Counted from the stretch's first letter, positions 15,304 to 24,548 are shown. The stretch is 33,392 bases of DNA from Bacillota bacterium (GCA_017626845.1 JAGAHX010000062.1:1-33392), one strand, 5' to 3'. A program made the numbers and translations. The notes: a model not told the origin generated them from the sequence alone.

Positions 15304-15801
15304 CTATTTGCTGCTCTTTATTTTCTGTTTCATTTCTTTTCTTTCTTTTCTGGCCTGTTCGTTGCGCCATGCTCTGGTGCCCTTTACGACCTCGTACTTC
15401 GTACGATTGACATTCTTTAAGCTGAACGCCGTTGCAGCGATGGTAAGCGCATTCGGGATGACATACCAAGCATTTTTATACGCTACGGACACGTACACCG
15501 CGCTGATCGCCATCACGAAGATGACCAGCGAGTGATAGATAACGTAGTTCTTCTTATCCGCTTCCGCTCTGCGGATGACCGCAAAGCCCGCCTGGGATGC
15601 AACCAGGAAGATGACGGTGAGCACCAGGACGAGAGAGATCGTGTTGAATACGCCCGTCATGCCCAGAAGTCCGTCAGGATAGCGGAATCCCATCAGGGCG
15701 CCCGCAAGGCCGGTACCCAGCTGCAGAACAAAGAGAAATGCGACCAGAGAAAAGAAGAAAGCGTAAATATTGATCGTGCGCTGTCCTTTTTTGCCTGCCA
15801 T
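15304..15801 (-). CDS. Small membrane protein of unknown function
   Basis: A 165-residue integral membrane protein I do not recognise. About four hydrophobic segments are visible, near residues 12-36, 48-72, 88-106 and 110-126. A basic tail (RNEQARKERKEMKQKIKSSK) probably faces the cytoplasm. The N-terminus MAGKKGQR is also basic. It starts after AAAGGAG. It lies between the REP-like hairpin downstream of the AIM24 gene and tRNA-Val, so it could be read with the tRNA. No enzymatic motif is visible. Confidence 0.7.
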   Translation of the reverse strand: MAGKKGQRTINIYAFFFSLVAFLFVLQLGTGLAGALMGFRYPDGLLGMTGVFNTISLVLVLTVIFLVASQAGFAVIRRAEADKKNYVIYHSLVIFVMAISAVYVSVAYKNAWYVIPNALTIAATAFSLKNVNRTKYEVVKGTRAWRNEQARKERKEMKQKIKSSK

Positions 15802-15856
15802 GAAAAACTCCTTTTTTCCTCAAATTGAGTACCCTATTATTATACAGCTTTTCGAG

Positions 15857-15904
15857 AAAAAAACAACCCCATAGTTGGGGACGGTTCTTGTCGAACCGTC
15901 CCCA
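15857..15904 (-). repeat. REP-like palindrome acting as terminator
   Basis: GGGGACGGTTC (15877-15887) and GAACCGTCCCC (15893-15903) form an 11-base stem. The core TTGGGGACGGTTCT is a palindromic sequence I recognise from dispersed repeats in many Bacillota genomes. In the minus-strand RNA the 3' arm CCCC can alternatively pair with a following GGGG (CCCCAACTATGGGG), and a run of seven T comes just after. It can thus end the AIM24 transcript. Confidence 0.6.
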
Positions 15905-15919
15905 GTCTTAGGTCAGAAT

Positions 15920-16597
15920 TTAATTGCTGCTGGGAAGCATGCCTGCGATCGCACCGGCGAAGGTGGAGATGGGCATGGTCTGAAGCACGACGTTGCCCGG
16001 ACCCGTCAGTGTGGTGTGGAACAGTCCTTCCCCGCCGAACAGCATGTTCTTGGCGCCCTTCACTCTCTGCACGTCGATGGAGACGGTGCTGTCCACCATG
16101 GCCACGTTGCCCGTGTCCACGATGAGCCGCTGGCCCGCTTCCAGATGATACTCAACAGCGCTGCCGTCGATCTCGACGAAGGCGATGCCCCGGCCCGAGA
16201 GCTTCTGCATGATGAATCCTTCTCCGCCGAAGAAGCCGGTCAGCGCCTTGTTCTGGAAGAACACGGACAGCTGCACGCCGTCGGTGGCCGCCAGGAAAGC
16301 GGACTTCTGGCAGATGATGGGCTTGTCCGGGGTCACTTCGATGGCCCGGATGGAGCCGGGGAAACTGGACGCAAAGGCGATGAGGCCCGGGCCGCCCTGG
16401 GCGGTGTAGATGTTCTGGAAGAGGTTCTCGCCGGAGAACATGCGGCCGAAGACTTTTCCGATGCCGCCTCCCGACGTTTCCATGTTCATGTTCGGGCTCA
16501 TCCATACCATGGAGCCGCTCTCGGTAGTCATTTTCTCTCCCGCATCCAGCGTGCAGATGACGACGGGCATGGGTTCGCCCTTGATCTCGTACTTCAT
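15920..16597 (-). CDS. AIM24/TIGR00266-family protein
   Basis: A 225-residue protein of the AIM24 family, a beta-rich fold with no established bacterial role. Family features visible are the early MVWMSPNMNMET, the repeated GGEG segments (FFGGEGFIM and LFGGEGLFHTTLTGPG) and the internal pseudo-repeat of beta strands. No signal peptide or membrane segment is present, so it is probably cytoplasmic. The start follows AGGAGG. It lies 22 bases after the amidohydrolase on the same strand, so it is likely co-transcribed with it. Length is normal for the family. Confidence 0.85.
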   Translation of the reverse strand: MKYEIKGEPMPVVICTLDAGEKMTTESGSMVWMSPNMNMETSGGGIGKVFGRMFSGENLFQNIYTAQGGPGLIAFASSFPGSIRAIEVTPDKPIICQKSAFLAATDGVQLSVFFQNKALTGFFGGEGFIMQKLSGRGIAFVEIDGSAVEYHLEAGQRLIVDTGNVAMVDSTVSIDVQRVKGAKNMLFGGEGLFHTTLTGPGNVVLQTMPISTFAGAIAGMLPSSN

Positions 16598-16619
16598 ACT
16601 TCCCTCCTGAATCTCGATC

Positions 16620-18245
16620 TTATGCTTCGTAGACGGTCTCGCCTTCGAGCACCGTCATCAGAACTTTCGTCTTAAGGATATCCTTCGGGTCTATCTTCGT
16701 CAAGTCCTGGCTGAGGACGACGAAGTCCGCGTATTTGCCCACCGTAATGGAACCGCGGGTCGCTTCCGCGTAGCCTGCATAGGCGCCCTCGATCGTAAAC
16801 ATGCGGATGGCCTCCTCCATGGTGACCGCGTTCTCCGGATACCAGCTGCCGCCCTTGCTGTCGTCGCGGGTGACGGCGTAGTAGAGGTTGGGGATGGGGT
16901 CGCAGGGCTCCACGGGGCAGTCGGAACCGCCGCTCTGGTGAACGCCCAGATCCTCGAACAGCCTCCAGTTATAGCTCTGCTTGGCCAGTTCCGGACCCAC
17001 GCAGTCGTCAACGATGCCGGCGTCCGCACGGCAGAAGACGGGCTGCACGTAGGCCAGCACGTTGTTGCGCTGCATGCGGTACAGCTGGTCGGTGCCCATG
17101 ATCTGGCAGTGGACGACGCCGTTGCGGATGTCGGGCAGCGGGTTCTTGTTCTGAACGTACTCGATGCCGTTGAGGACCTGCTCCACGGCGCCGTCGCCGA
17201 TGCAGTGGACGACGACCGGATAGCCTGCGTCGTGCGCGATCTGGAACAGTTCGAACATCTCCTCGTCGCTGTGGACCTGTACGCCCTTGGCTTCGGGATC
17301 GTTGGCGTAGCTGCCTCTGAGTACGGCGGAATGCGCGCCCAGGGAGCCGTCTCCCATCTCCTTGATGGAAGCCGTAACGAAACGGGTGCCGTACATGGTA
17401 CCTCTGGGGTACTTCTTGACGAATTCCTTCAGCAGCTCCGCTTCCTCGATGCGGCACTGCTCGTAGACCTTGATGGACATCTGGCCGGTCTCCGCCGCGA
17501 TCTTATAAGCATCCATCACGTTCTGGACGTCTCTGCCCGGGCAGACCATATTGAGGTCGTCGGAGTGGATGGCGACCAGACCCAGCTTAGCGCAGTTGGC
17601 GGTCTCTTCCTTGATCCACTGCACGTATTCCTCCACGCTGGGAACTTCCACGTACTGGGAAGCCAGTTCCGCATCGCCTTCGAACAGCTGGCCCTGGGGC
17701 GTGCCGTCCGCAAGGAACTTCATGTTCAGCTTCGTCTCATCGGGCTTTTCCTTCATGACGTCCATGATCTCCAGCGCCTTGGTGTTGTGCGACGCGGTGT
17801 GACCGCAGCAGCGCAGGATGCGGCAGGGAACGTCGCCGGCCGCCTCATCCAGTTCCAGACGGGTGGGGATGTTCTTGTCGTCGGTCCAGTAGTCCTGGTT
17901 GAAGTTGACCGCGTTCACCCATTCGTTCGGGCGCCCTTCCGCTCTGTGACGGTCAGCTTCGGCCTTCAGCATCGCCAGCACGTCCTTCTTCGTCTTGCAT
18001 CCGCCCAGATCCAGCTGCATGTTCTGGTAATGCGTCAGGATCATGTGCATGTGGGAATCGATAAAGCCCGGCATCATGAATTTGCCCTGCAGGTCGATCA
18101 GTTCGGTGTTTTCCGTCTTGTACTTCAGCATCTCCTCGTCGGAACCCACGCGCATGATAATGCCGCCCTGCACGCAGACTGCAGAAACTACGGGATATGC
18201 ATCGTCCACCGTCTTGATCACGCCGTTATAGAAAATTCGGTCCAT
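16620..18245 (-). CDS. YtcJ-type metal-dependent amidohydrolase
   Basis: A 541-residue enzyme of the amidohydrolase superfamily, the group that includes N-substituted formamide deformylase and YtcJ. The first metal-binding motif is DSHMHM (His65 and His67) after KFMMPGF. Later HSDDL, the block GDGSLGAHSA, HCIGDGAVEQVLN with its metal-ligand histidine, and SGGSDCPVEPCDP with the catalytic aspartate are all present. There is no signal peptide, so it acts in the cytoplasm. The substrate cannot be read from the sequence; an amide or N-acyl compound is likely from the family. It follows oppA by 70 bases that contain a hairpin, so it may share the opp transcript and act on an imported compound. Confidence 0.88.
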   Translation of the reverse strand: MDRIFYNGVIKTVDDAYPVVSAVCVQGGIIMRVGSDEEMLKYKTENTELIDLQGKFMMPGFIDSHMHMILTHYQNMQLDLGGCKTKKDVLAMLKAEADRHRAEGRPNEWVNAVNFNQDYWTDDKNIPTRLELDEAAGDVPCRILRCCGHTASHNTKALEIMDVMKEKPDETKLNMKFLADGTPQGQLFEGDAELASQYVEVPSVEEYVQWIKEETANCAKLGLVAIHSDDLNMVCPGRDVQNVMDAYKIAAETGQMSIKVYEQCRIEEAELLKEFVKKYPRGTMYGTRFVTASIKEMGDGSLGAHSAVLRGSYANDPEAKGVQVHSDEEMFELFQIAHDAGYPVVVHCIGDGAVEQVLNGIEYVQNKNPLPDIRNGVVHCQIMGTDQLYRMQRNNVLAYVQPVFCRADAGIVDDCVGPELAKQSYNWRLFEDLGVHQSGGSDCPVEPCDPIPNLYYAVTRDDSKGGSWYPENAVTMEEAIRMFTIEGAYAGYAEATRGSITVGKYADFVVLSQDLTKIDPKDILKTKVLMTVLEGETVYEA

Positions 18246-18265
18246 TTGTTCCTCCTGCTATGGAA

Positions 18266-18292
18266 AGTGACCCGTCCAATGGACGGGTCACT
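18266..18292 (-). terminator. Hairpin between oppA and the amidohydrolase gene
   Basis: A perfect 12-base stem, AGTGACCCGTCC with GGACGGGTCACT, and a three-base loop. It is followed by only TTTCC on the minus strand, so it may be a partial terminator or a 3' stabiliser of the oppA mRNA rather than a full stop. Confidence 0.55.
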
Positions 18293-18314
18293 CTAAGGTT
18301 CGTTTTAAACTCGC

Positions 18315-20036
18315 TTATTCAGCGGGAGTTGCATACTGCATGAAGAAGTAGCCCATCGGGGTGTATCCCATGTTGGAGATACCGTTCGCGCAGTACATGT
18401 TGGTGTAGTAGTAAACGGGCATAACGGGGAAGCCGCCTTCGCCGAACAGAGTCTCCTCTGCTTCGTACAGCATCGCGTCTCTTTCTGCGCCGGCTGCAGT
18501 AGCCTTAGCGCTGGAGATCGCAGCGTCGAAGTCGGGATCGCTGTACAGACCGTAGTTGTAAGCGTTGCCGGTCACCATCAGTTCCAGATAGGTGATGGGG
18601 TCGTTGTAGTCAGCGATCCAGCCCAGTCTGGCTACGCCGAATGCATGTTCGCCCAGACCGTTGGTGTAGGTAGCCCATTCCTGGTTCTCCAGGGTGATGT
18701 TCATGCCCAGAACGGTCTGCCAGTCGTGACCGCAAGCCTCTGCGATAGCCTTGTGGGTATCGGAGGTGTTGAAGTTGTAAACAACGGTGGTGTTAGCGTC
18801 CCATTCGCCGTCTGCGACAGCCTCATCGTACAGCTGCTTGGCCAGTTCGCACTTGCCTGCATAGGTGGTGAGATCCGCATCGGGATACTGCTGAGACAGC
18901 CAGTTGTAGATGGCGCCCAGTTCGGATACGCCGTAGGCGAAGTCCTGACCGGTGGAGTCGAGGATACCGCTGGCTACGAAGCCGGTAGCGGGGACCTGTC
19001 CTCCCTGGGTTACGTTCTTGACGATGTTGTCTCTGTCAACAGAGATGGTCATCGCAGCACGTACTTTCCAGCTGGGGATCTTGTCGCAGTTCAGGTACAG
19101 ATAGTAAGTACCGACGTACGGGTTGATGAAGCAGTCGCCGGAGCTCTGCAGAGATTCGATCATGTCGGTCGGGAAGGACTCGATGAAGTCGTATTCGCCG
19201 TTCTGATAAGAGGACAGGATCGCGGTCTCGGAGTCGGACAGGTGCCATACGATCTCATCCGGACCCAGGTTGGCAGCATCATAGTACTGTTCGTTGGGAA
19301 CCATCTTGATGTAGGAGTCGTGTACCCACTCGGAGATGATGTAGGGACCGTTGACAACGATGTTGGCGGGATCGGTCCAGTTGTCGTTGCCTTCAACGAC
19401 GTCTTCACGCATGGGCATCAGGGATGCGAACGCGCAGACTTCGAGGAAGTACGGGCAAGCGCTCTCCAGAGAGATCTCCAGAGTCTTGTCGTCCAGGGCC
19501 TTGATGCCGAGTTCTTCGGGAGCCTTTTCACCGGCCTGGATCGCTGCAGCATTTACAACGATACCGTCCAGGAAGTAGCCGTAGTCAGCCGCGGTGTCGG
19601 GGTTGACCAGTCTTCTCCAGGAGTAGACCCAGTCGTTTGCGGTAACGGGCTGGCCGTCGGACCAGAAGATGTCGTCCCGCAGGGTGAAGGTGTACACGAG
19701 TCCGTCGTCGGAGACGGTGTAGCTGGCGGCCTGGCCGGGAACTACTTCGGTCATGTACATGTTGGTGTCGTCAGCGGGATGTTCATCGGTCTGCGCATAC
19801 TTCATCAGATTTTCGAACATGTGCTGAACGTAGGTGGAACCGTCTACGGAGCTGATGAGGCTGACGTCGATGGTCTCGGGTTCTGACGCGATGCAGGCAT
19901 CTACCACAAAGGGTTCTGCAGCGCCCTGTTCTTCGCCGCCTTCAGCAGGTTCTGCCGGAGCGGGTTCGGAAGAGGTGCAGGCTGCCAGGGAGAATACCAT
20001 AGCAAGCGCCAGAAGCAGTGCAATTAATTTTCTCAT
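18315..20036 (-). CDS. oppA: Oligopeptide ABC transporter substrate-binding lipoprotein
   Basis: A 573-residue lipoprotein that binds peptides outside the membrane and delivers them to OppBC. The frame extends to 20066, but AAGGAGG precedes the ATG at 20036, which gives a proper signal: MRKLIALLLALAMVFSLAAC with the lipobox cysteine near residue 20. A low-complexity linker rich in E, P and A follows. The mature part has the SBP family 5 pattern: SEPETIDVSL, then YTFTLRDDIFWSDGQPVTANDWVYSW, and AFGVARLGWIADYNDP near the C-terminus. It is the last gene of the opp operon, separated from oppF by about 90 bases, so it could have an extra promoter (an extended -10 TGGTATATA is seen near 20080). Confidence 0.93.
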   Translation of the reverse strand: MRKLIALLLALAMVFSLAACTSSEPAPAEPAEGGEEQGAAEPFVVDACIASEPETIDVSLISSVDGSTYVQHMFENLMKYAQTDEHPADDTNMYMTEVVPGQAASYTVSDDGLVYTFTLRDDIFWSDGQPVTANDWVYSWRRLVNPDTAADYGYFLDGIVVNAAAIQAGEKAPEELGIKALDDKTLEISLESACPYFLEVCAFASLMPMREDVVEGNDNWTDPANIVVNGPYIISEWVHDSYIKMVPNEQYYDAANLGPDEIVWHLSDSETAILSSYQNGEYDFIESFPTDMIESLQSSGDCFINPYVGTYYLYLNCDKIPSWKVRAAMTISVDRDNIVKNVTQGGQVPATGFVASGILDSTGQDFAYGVSELGAIYNWLSQQYPDADLTTYAGKCELAKQLYDEAVADGEWDANTTVVYNFNTSDTHKAIAEACGHDWQTVLGMNITLENQEWATYTNGLGEHAFGVARLGWIADYNDPITYLELMVTGNAYNYGLYSDPDFDAAISSAKATAAGAERDAMLYEAEETLFGEGGFPVMPVYYYTNMYCANGISNMGYTPMGYFFMQYATPAE

Positions 20037-20124
20037 GTTTTCCTCCTTAATTAGCAAATGCTTCATTAAAAACAGGTTTATATACCAAGCCGTATTTGCA
20101 CATTTGCGGCCGAGTATCGAGGGA
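20037..20124 (-). other. oppF-oppA intergenic region
   Basis: It holds the oppA ribosome binding site AAGGAGG, an inverted repeat GCAAATG/CATTTGC that would place about 40 bases in a loop, and a possible extended -10 (TGGTATATA). No T-run terminator is present. Confidence 0.35.
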
Positions 20125-21123
20125 TTAGAGTTTGCCGTCCTCCAGCAGGTGGCAGGCGGCGTAGTGGCCGGGGCCGTACTCCTTCAGCTTCGGGAACTCC
20201 TGCTTGCAGCGTTCCGTGGCGTAGGGGCAGCGGGTATGGAACCGGCATCCGCTGGGCGGATTGATCGGGCTGGGGATCTCCCCTTCCAGAGGCTGTCTTA
20301 CGCGGCTTCTGGTCTTCTCCGGATCCGGAATGGGGACCGCGGAGAGCAGCGTCTTCGTGTAGGGATGGATGGGGTGATTGCAGAGCTCGTAACTCTCTGC
20401 TAATTCTACCATACTTCCCAGGTACATGACACCGATCCGGTTCGAAATGTGCCGGACCACGGAGATGTCGTGGGCGATAAACAGGTACGTAAGCCCCTTC
20501 TCTGCCTGCAGGTCTTCCAGCATGTTGATGACCTGGGACTGGATGGATACGTCCAGTGCAGAGATCGGCTCGTCGCACACGATGAACTGGGGCTCCACCG
20601 CCAGCGCCCGGGCGATGCCGATGCGCTGCTGCTGACCCCCGGAGAACTCGTGGGGGAACCGGTTGGAGTGCTCGGTGTTGAGGCCGACCTCATCCAGCAG
20701 TTCGTTGATGCGCTCTCTTCTCTCCGCCTTGCCCTGGAACAGTCCGTGGATGTCTAGCGCTTCGCCGACGATCTCGCCGACCGTCATTCTGGGGTCCAGC
20801 GACGCGGACGGATCCTGGAAGATGATCTGCATCTTGCGGCGGTAAGGCAGCATGGGAACGGCGATCTTCTTCTCGCTGTCGTAGATCGGCGTGCCGTCGA
20901 AGACGATCTTACCAGAGGTGGGTTCGTGCAGCCGGATGATGGTGCGGCCCAGCGTCGTCTTGCCGCAGCCGGATTCACCTACCAGACCCAGGGTCTCCCC
21001 TTCGTAGATGTGGCAGGAAACGGATTCCACCGCCTGTACGTACTGCTTTTTCCCGAACCCCGCCTTAACGGGGAAGTATTTCTTTAAGTTTTCGATCTCG
21101 AGGAGCTTCTTGCGTTCTTCCAT
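20125..21123 (-). CDS. oppF: Oligopeptide ABC transporter ATP-binding protein OppF
   Basis: A 332-residue ABC ATPase that powers peptide import with OppD. Walker A is GESGCGKTT, the signature is [15 protein letters not shown], and Walker B is [13 protein letters not shown] with the H-loop in FIAHDISVV. The C-terminal oligopeptide-transporter extension carries [18 protein letters not shown], a four-cysteine motif that binds an iron-sulfur cluster in some family members. The start follows AGGAGG located in the end of oppD, three bases after its stop codon. Length is normal. Confidence 0.95.
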   Translation of the reverse strand: MEERKKLLEIENLKKYFPVKAGFGKKQYVQAVESVSCHIYEGETLGLVGESGCGKTTLGRTIIRLHEPTSGKIVFDGTPIYDSEKKIAVPMLPYRRKMQIIFQDPSASLDPRMTVGEIVGEALDIHGLFQGKAERRERINELLDEVGLNTEHSNRFPHEFSGGQQQRIGIARALAVEPQFIVCDEPISALDVSIQSQVINMLEDLQAEKGLTYLFIAHDISVVRHISNRIGVMYLGSMVELAESYELCNHPIHPYTKTLLSAVPIPDPEKTRSRVRQPLEGEIPSPINPPSGCRFHTRCPYATERCKQEFPKLKEYGPGHYAACHLLEDGKL

Positions 21124-21126
21124 CGT

Positions 21127-22137
21127 TTATGCCTCCTCTTTCTTTGCGGCGCCTTCCATGAAGTGCAGCCAGCAGGCGGAGATGTGCCCGTTGCCGAGGT
21201 CCGCATAGGGCGGCTTCTTCGACAGGCAGATCTTGCGGCATTCCTTGCACCGGGGGCCGAAATTGCAGCCCTGGGGCGGATTCAGCAGGTCGATGGGCGT
21301 ACCCTCGATGGGAATGAGCCGCTCATGGCCGTCTTCGTCCAGTCTGGGCATGGATGCCAGCAGCGCCTTCGTGTACGGATGCTGAGGGTTATAGAAGATG
21401 TCGTTGACATCTCCCTGCTCCACGATCTTGCCCGCGTACATAACGGACACCTTGTCGCAGACCTCCGCTACGACGCCCAGGTTGTGGGTGATGAAGATGA
21501 TGGAGGTGTTGACGCGCTTCTGGATGTCCTTCATGACGTCCAGGATCTGGGCCTGGATCGTAACGTCCAGCGCCGTGGTCGGCTCATCCGCGATGAGCAG
21601 CTTCGGCTCGGAGATGAGGGCCATGGCGATCATGGCGCGCTGCCGCATGCCGCCGGAGTGTTCGTGGGGATATTGGGTCATGCGCTTTTCGGCGTTGTTG
21701 ATGCCGACCAGCTCCAGCATGTGCACCGCTCTGTCCCAGGCCTCTTCCTTCGTGATCTTGTCGTCGTGGCACTGCAGCGCCTCCATCAGCTGGTTGCCGA
21801 TGGTGTAGACCGGGTTGAGGCAGGTCATGGGGTTCTGGAAGATCATGGAGATATCCTTGCCCCGCACGTTTCTCATCTGCTCCTCGTCGAAGGAGAGCAG
21901 GTCCTGGCCGTCGAAGGTGATGCTGCCGCCCACGACTTTGCCGGGTTTTTGCAGCAGGCCGATGATGGAATAGGCTTCCACGGACTTTCCGGAACCGGAT
22001 TCGCCCACGATGCCCATCACTTCGTTATAGCCCAGGTTGTAGCTGATGCCGTCTACGGCTTTTACCTCGCCCGCGGGGGTGAAGAAGGAGACCTTCAGGT
22101 CCTTGACCTCGAGCAGGTTTTTCTTGGTTTCTTCCAT
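21127..22137 (-). CDS. oppD: Oligopeptide ABC transporter ATP-binding protein OppD
   Basis: A 336-residue ABC ATPase, partner of OppF. Walker A is GESGSGKSV, the signature is HSGGMRQRAMIAMAL, and Walker B is LLIADEPTTALDV with FITHNLGVV. The C-terminal extension holds PPQGCNFGPRCKECRKIC, again a four-cysteine motif. AGGAGG overlaps the end of oppC. Spacing to oppC is 12 bases, which fits a coupled operon. Confidence 0.95.
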   Translation of the reverse strand: MEETKKNLLEVKDLKVSFFTPAGEVKAVDGISYNLGYNEVMGIVGESGSGKSVEAYSIIGLLQKPGKVVGGSITFDGQDLLSFDEEQMRNVRGKDISMIFQNPMTCLNPVYTIGNQLMEALQCHDDKITKEEAWDRAVHMLELVGINNAEKRMTQYPHEHSGGMRQRAMIAMALISEPKLLIADEPTTALDVTIQAQILDVMKDIQKRVNTSIIFITHNLGVVAEVCDKVSVMYAGKIVEQGDVNDIFYNPQHPYTKALLASMPRLDEDGHERLIPIEGTPIDLLNPPQGCNFGPRCKECRKICLSKKPPYADLGNGHISACWLHFMEGAAKKEEA

Positions 22138-22149
22138 TGCTCTGCCCTC

Positions 22150-23517
22150 CTACTTCTTTAAACGCGGATCCAGGGCGTCTCTCAGACCGTCGCCCACCAG
22201 GTTTAAGGTGAGCACGATGATGGTGAGGATGACCGCCGGATAGATCAGCCGGTACGGATATAAGGTAATGGTCTGCAGCGCATCCGAGCATAGAGAGCCG
22301 AGGCTCGCCATGGGAGCGGAAACGCCGAGGCCGAGGAAGCTTAAGAAGCTTTCCAGGAAGATGGCGGACGGGATCTGCAGGCAGGTCGTAATGACCAGAG
22401 CGCCTACGCAGTTGGGCAGCAGATGGCGGCGGATGATCCGCTTATTGCCTGCGCCCAGGGCGATGGCTGCGGTCACGTACTCCTGCTTTCTCAGCTGCAG
22501 CACCTGGCCGCGCACGATACGGGCCATGGTGACCCAGTACAGCAGCGCGAACGTGATGAAGATGCAGATGATGCCGGAACCCAGCGCGCCTGCCGCATGG
22601 GCGAGGCTGCTGCCGCTGTGGTCGATCCACTCCTGCAGCGGTTCGCGCAGAACCACCTGCAGAAGCAGGACGATGAGAACTTCCGGGATGGAGTAGATGA
22701 GCTCTACGATACGCATCATGATGAAGTCCACCGTGCCGCCGGAAAGACCGGAGATGGCGCCGTAGATGGAGCCGATGATGAGCACGATGAGAGCTGCCAT
22801 GATACCGATGAGGATGGAGACGCGGGCGCCGTACATCGTACGGGCCATGAGGTCTCTTCCTACGGAGTCGGTGCCGAACATATGGGGGAATACCCGCTTG
22901 ACGAGTTTGAGCTCGGAGGCGCCTTCCGCAGGTTCGGAAGGCTCTTCGGCCAGGACGGTCGCGTTCTTGACTGCGCCCGTAGCGGGATCGATATCCTTTT
23001 CGTAGACCTTTACCAGGTTGCCGGAGCTCTTCTCGAAGCCGATGATAACGCCCTCTTCGTTCTTCTCCTGGGTAAAGGCATAGGTCTTGCCGCTCTTCGT
23101 AACGTACTGCTCGCCCTTCATGACCGCCGTGATGGAGCCGGGCTGCAGCGCCGTGGCGTAGAAGCCGTCGAAGTAGGAGGACGCCTTCGCGATGAGCGCC
23201 TCGCCCTCAGAAAACTCTCTGGGACCCAGCTTCTGGGAGCTTCTGTACTGGTCGCCGTAGCTGTAGGGAATGAGTTTCGGTCCGATGAATGCGAAGATCA
23301 GGACCAGGATGAAGATGAACAGCGCCACCATGGAAACGTGGTTCGCCTTGAATCTTCTGGCCGCATCCTTCCAGTAGGAAACGCTCTTGCGCTTCTCTAC
23401 CATGCTCTCCTTTTCGCCTTCGCTGGCGGGTTCAAAATCCTCGGGAGAGAATGTAACAGCCTCTTCGATCGCGGAAGGGTCGACCTGGAACGGGCTGATC
23501 TTGCTGAAATCTGCCAT
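22150..23517 (-). CDS. oppC: Oligopeptide ABC transporter permease OppC with a large insertion
   Basis: A 455-residue membrane permease. The N-terminal 60 residues are cytoplasmic, TM1 is near 61-84, and the conserved HMFGTDSVGRDLMART follows only at about residue 212. Typical OppC has roughly 40 residues between these points. Here about 125 lie there, including a strand-rich segment (VTKSGKTYAFTQ, then GNLVKVYEKD) predicted to be outside the membrane. The rest is normal: the EAA loop region reads AAIALGAGNKRIIRRHLLPN, and the last helices are intact. The start follows AGGAGG overlapping the end of oppB. The inserted domain might contact the binding protein, but that is inference. Confidence 0.93.
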   Translation of the reverse strand: MADFSKISPFQVDPSAIEEAVTFSPEDFEPASEGEKESMVEKRKSVSYWKDAARRFKANHVSMVALFIFILVLIFAFIGPKLIPYSYGDQYRSSQKLGPREFSEGEALIAKASSYFDGFYATALQPGSITAVMKGEQYVTKSGKTYAFTQEKNEEGVIIGFEKSSGNLVKVYEKDIDPATGAVKNATVLAEEPSEPAEGASELKLVKRVFPHMFGTDSVGRDLMARTMYGARVSILIGIMAALIVLIIGSIYGAISGLSGGTVDFIMMRIVELIYSIPEVLIVLLLQVVLREPLQEWIDHSGSSLAHAAGALGSGIICIFITFALLYWVTMARIVRGQVLQLRKQEYVTAAIALGAGNKRIIRRHLLPNCVGALVITTCLQIPSAIFLESFLSFLGLGVSAPMASLGSLCSDALQTITLYPYRLIYPAVILTIIVLTLNLVGDGLRDALDPRLKK

Positions 23518-23520
23518 GTT

Positions 23521-24462
23521 CTAAGCCTCCTTGTTCGTGAGCGTGATCCGCGGATCGACGATCTTGTAAGCGATGTCCACGACCAGGTTCATGAAGATGA
23601 CCAGCGCCGACAGAACGACGGTGGTCGCCATGATGACCGGATAGTCTCTGGACATGACGCACTGTACGTAGTATTTGCCCAGACCCGGGATCTGGAACGT
23701 GGATTCCACGACGAAGGAACCGGTGATGATACCGGCGGTAACGGGTCCGAGATAGGTGATGACGGGGATAAGGCTGTTGCGGAGCGCGTGCTTGAGGACG
23801 ATCATCTTCGTCTTGACGCCCTTCGCCCGGGCCGTGCGGATATAATCCTGGTTGATGGCATCCAGCATGGACGTACGGGTGAGCTTCGCCACGTAGCAGA
23901 CGTAGTAGAACGACATGCTGATGATGGGCATGATGTAGCTCTTCCAGTCCGTAAGCTGGCCGGAATTCGTGGGCAGGATATGCAGTTTGACCGCAAACGT
24001 GGCCAACAGCAGGGTCGCCAGAACGAAGCCGGGAATGGCGACGCCTACGGTCGTCATGACCCGGAGAAAGCCGTCCAGCCAGGTGCCCCGGTTATAGGCG
24101 GCGATACAGCCCAAAGGAATGCCTATGATGACGGCCACCGCCAATGAAATGAGTCCCAGCTTAATGGAGAGCACGAATTTGCCCTGATGGAAGATGATAT
24201 CCTTGACGGGTGTCCCCTCCTGCATCTTGAGCGAAGTGCCCAGATCGCCTTTGAGATAGTTGACCACGTAGTTCTTGAGCTGGACGATCAGAGGTTTATC
24301 CAGACCATACTTTGCGTTGGCCAGAGCGATCTGCTGGGGCGTGGATTTTTCCGTGAGGAACGGGCTGCCGGGGATCGCGTTCATCAAGAAGAACGTGATC
24401 GCCATGATAAGCAGCAGCGTGAGCAGCGCGGCCCCCACACGCTTCAGCGTATAACTAACCAT
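23521..24462 (-). CDS. oppB: Oligopeptide ABC transporter permease OppB
   Basis: A 313-residue membrane permease of the DppB/OppB type. Six hydrophobic segments are visible, beginning with TLLLIMAITFFLMNAIPGSPF. The EAA motif reads RTARAKGVKTKMIVLKHALR, which contacts the ATPase subunits. It is the first gene of the opp operon, downstream of a strong promoter and a leader with alternative hairpins. The ribosome binding site is weak (AGGAAG, about eight bases before ATG). Confidence 0.94.
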   Translation of the reverse strand: MVSYTLKRVGAALLTLLLIMAITFFLMNAIPGSPFLTEKSTPQQIALANAKYGLDKPLIVQLKNYVVNYLKGDLGTSLKMQEGTPVKDIIFHQGKFVLSIKLGLISLAVAVIIGIPLGCIAAYNRGTWLDGFLRVMTTVGVAIPGFVLATLLLATFAVKLHILPTNSGQLTDWKSYIMPIISMSFYYVCYVAKLTRTSMLDAINQDYIRTARAKGVKTKMIVLKHALRNSLIPVITYLGPVTAGIITGSFVVESTFQIPGLGKYYVQCVMSRDYPVIMATTVVLSALVIFMNLVVDIAYKIVDPRITLTNKEA

Positions 24463-24480
24463 ACTCTACTTCCTGTTTCT

Positions 24481-24530
24481 TAGTTCTACGGGAACGCTTT
24501 AATGCGTTAAACGCAATAAAACTACTCCCG
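24481..24530 (-). promoter_or_regulatory. Structured leader of the opp operon
   Basis: In the minus-strand RNA, GCGTT-T-AACGC and AACGC-N6-GCGTT share their middle arm and exclude each other. CGGGA/TCCCG enclose them, and TAGTT/AACTA would cross that stem. This is a possible switch, but each stem is only five bases long. Confidence 0.35.
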
Positions 24531-24548
24531 CGGCTTAGGGATTTAATA

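Noticed and set aside
22423..24147. 574-codon plus-strand frame opposite oppC and oppB
   Set aside because: Rich in Asp, Gly and His with no domain, as expected for the antisense of membrane-protein genes in GC-rich DNA.
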